A stretch of 23,785 nucleotides of DNA from CAYFJO01 sp964343305 (GTDB taxonomy: Bacteria; Planctomycetota; Planctomycetia; Pirellulales; Pirellulaceae), in the NCBI GenBank assembly GCA_964343305.1, contig CAYFJO010000142.1, forward strand, positions 1-23,785, in the 5' to 3' direction. The notes below the pieces were generated by a model. The model saw only the letters and a program-made list of their open reading frames with translations, was not told the origin of the DNA and made no database searches. Position numbers and translations under genes: made by a program. Of this stretch, positions 23,291-23,785 are shown piece after piece; the stretch's first letter is position 1; each line of letters begins with the position of its first letter.

Positions 23291-23785
23291 TCATTTATTA
23301 CGGACTCTCAGAAGGCGAAAGGCCCAGCCGCGTTTTATGCCACCCGGAACGCCCGGCATGCTCAGACGGCCGCTGCGGTTGGTCTTGCGGATCATCCCAT
23401 CCTGCCATCTGCCGGCGTCGAGATGCCACCACTCGATGCGATAGTCAGCGTCGGGTGTGAGCTTGGTGATGTCGCAGCTGTCCTTGTTGGCGCTGACGAA
23501 TCCAAGGCCCTGGCTCTTGTCTGGGGTCAGCGCCAGGCACAGGAGTTCTCCGTCGGGGGCGGCCAGGTTCTGCGCGGCTGGGACCAAGCTGCGGTAGTCG
23601 TGTCCGCTGTCCAGAAGGAAGTCTTTCAGTTTGCCCATGGAGGCCGCATTGAAGCGATTGAAACCATTCTTGTGAGGGTCACCGGCAGGGATTGGTTGTT
23701 TAGGATGGGTGGCTACACCAGCCCAACATCCCCATACACTTCGGCATACCCGTCGCCTGCATCGTTCGGCCTGCATCGCGGTCAA
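23291..23785 (-). CDS. C-terminal part of a DUF4038/collagen-binding-domain-type glycosidase, 5' end outside window
   Basis: The frame is open from the right edge to the stop at 23291-23293, giving at least 164 residues. The last 110 or so (SMGKLKDFLLDSG, then DYRSLVPAAQNL, LLCLALTPDKSQGLGFV, ADYRIEWWHLDAGRW and GIKRGWAFRLLR) resemble the putative collagen-binding beta domain that ends DUF4038 glycoside-hydrolase-like proteins. The catalytic barrel would lie outside the window. The first roughly 30 residues visible (Cys- and Arg-rich) do not look like the expected end of the barrel; a neighbouring frame reads DAGDGYAEVYGDVG there, so a frameshift near 23700-23760 is possible. No intrinsic terminator was found downstream. 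Assignment is from pattern memory and moderate at best. Confidence 0.55.
   Translation of the reverse strand: MTAMQAERCRRRVCRSVWGCWAGVATHPKQPIPAGDPHKNGFNRFNAASMGKLKDFLLDSGHDYRSLVPAAQNLAAPDGELLCLALTPDKSQGLGFVSANKDSCDITKLTPDADYRIEWWHLDAGRWQDGMIRKTNRSGRLSMPGVPGGIKRGWAFRLLRVRNK

Noticed and set aside
1..23785. CRISPR arrays, tRNA or rRNA genes, complete insertion sequences
   Set aside because: No regularly spaced repeats, tRNA-like cloverleaf signals, conserved rRNA segments or transposase motifs were seen.

Overview
The window looks like part of a planctomycete chromosome, probably Pirellulales-like. The reasons are: (i) five S1-type sulfatase genes in under 24 kb; (ii) Tat-signal proteins of the Gfo/Idh/MocA and PmoA-like types, and two-domain alpha/beta hydrolases, which are common in that phylum; (iii) an inverted repeat at 11004-11061 whose chance translation gives the NPTRKRG / TRRVSEG peptides that I recall from many planctomycete genomes. 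No rRNA, tRNA, CRISPR array or intact mobile element was seen.

Layout. 1-1599 (+): 3' part of a sulfatase with a C-terminal carbohydrate-binding-like module, closed by a clear intrinsic terminator. 1653-2105: no gene seen. 2106-10951 (-): four genes in one direction, read as Gfo/Idh/MocA oxidoreductase, a TIM-barrel glycoside-hydrolase-like protein with HEAT repeats and a C-terminal beta-sandwich, a 1108-residue fusion of a PhoD-like phosphoesterase with two alpha/beta hydrolase domains, and a PmoA-like protein. 10952-11238: divergent intergenic region with the planctomycete repeat and operator-like repeats. 11239-14650 (+): compact three-gene unit of a ceramidase-like protein, a sialidase-like propeller protein and an esterase, the last two overlapping by 4 bp. 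14651-15246: no gene seen. 15247-17185 (+): a sulfatase, then a very small secreted EF-hand protein, closed by a bidirectional terminator. 17347-22240 (-): tandem run of three sulfatases with 44- and 53-bp gaps. 22241-23290: mostly no convincing gene, with one perfect operator-like palindrome. 23291-23785 (-): 3' end of a gene resembling the C-terminal part of DUF4038/collagen-binding-domain glycosidases.

How the parts may work together (inference): nearly every product carries a signal peptide or Tat signal, and the set (sulfatases, glycosidase-like proteins, esterases, a sugar-type oxidoreductase) fits stepwise breakdown of a sulfated, possibly acylated, glycan outside the cytoplasm. All four sulfatases whose active site lies in the window have cysteine in the CxPxR motif, so they would need an aerobic formylglycine-generating enzyme encoded elsewhere. 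No SusC/SusD-like transporter, sulfatase-maturing enzyme or regulator gene is present. The most interesting items are the PhoD-esterase fusion with a dead second hydrolase domain, the ceramidase-like protein that lacks the expected nucleophile in an operon with a sialidase-like protein and an esterase, and the barrel-HEAT-sandwich protein.
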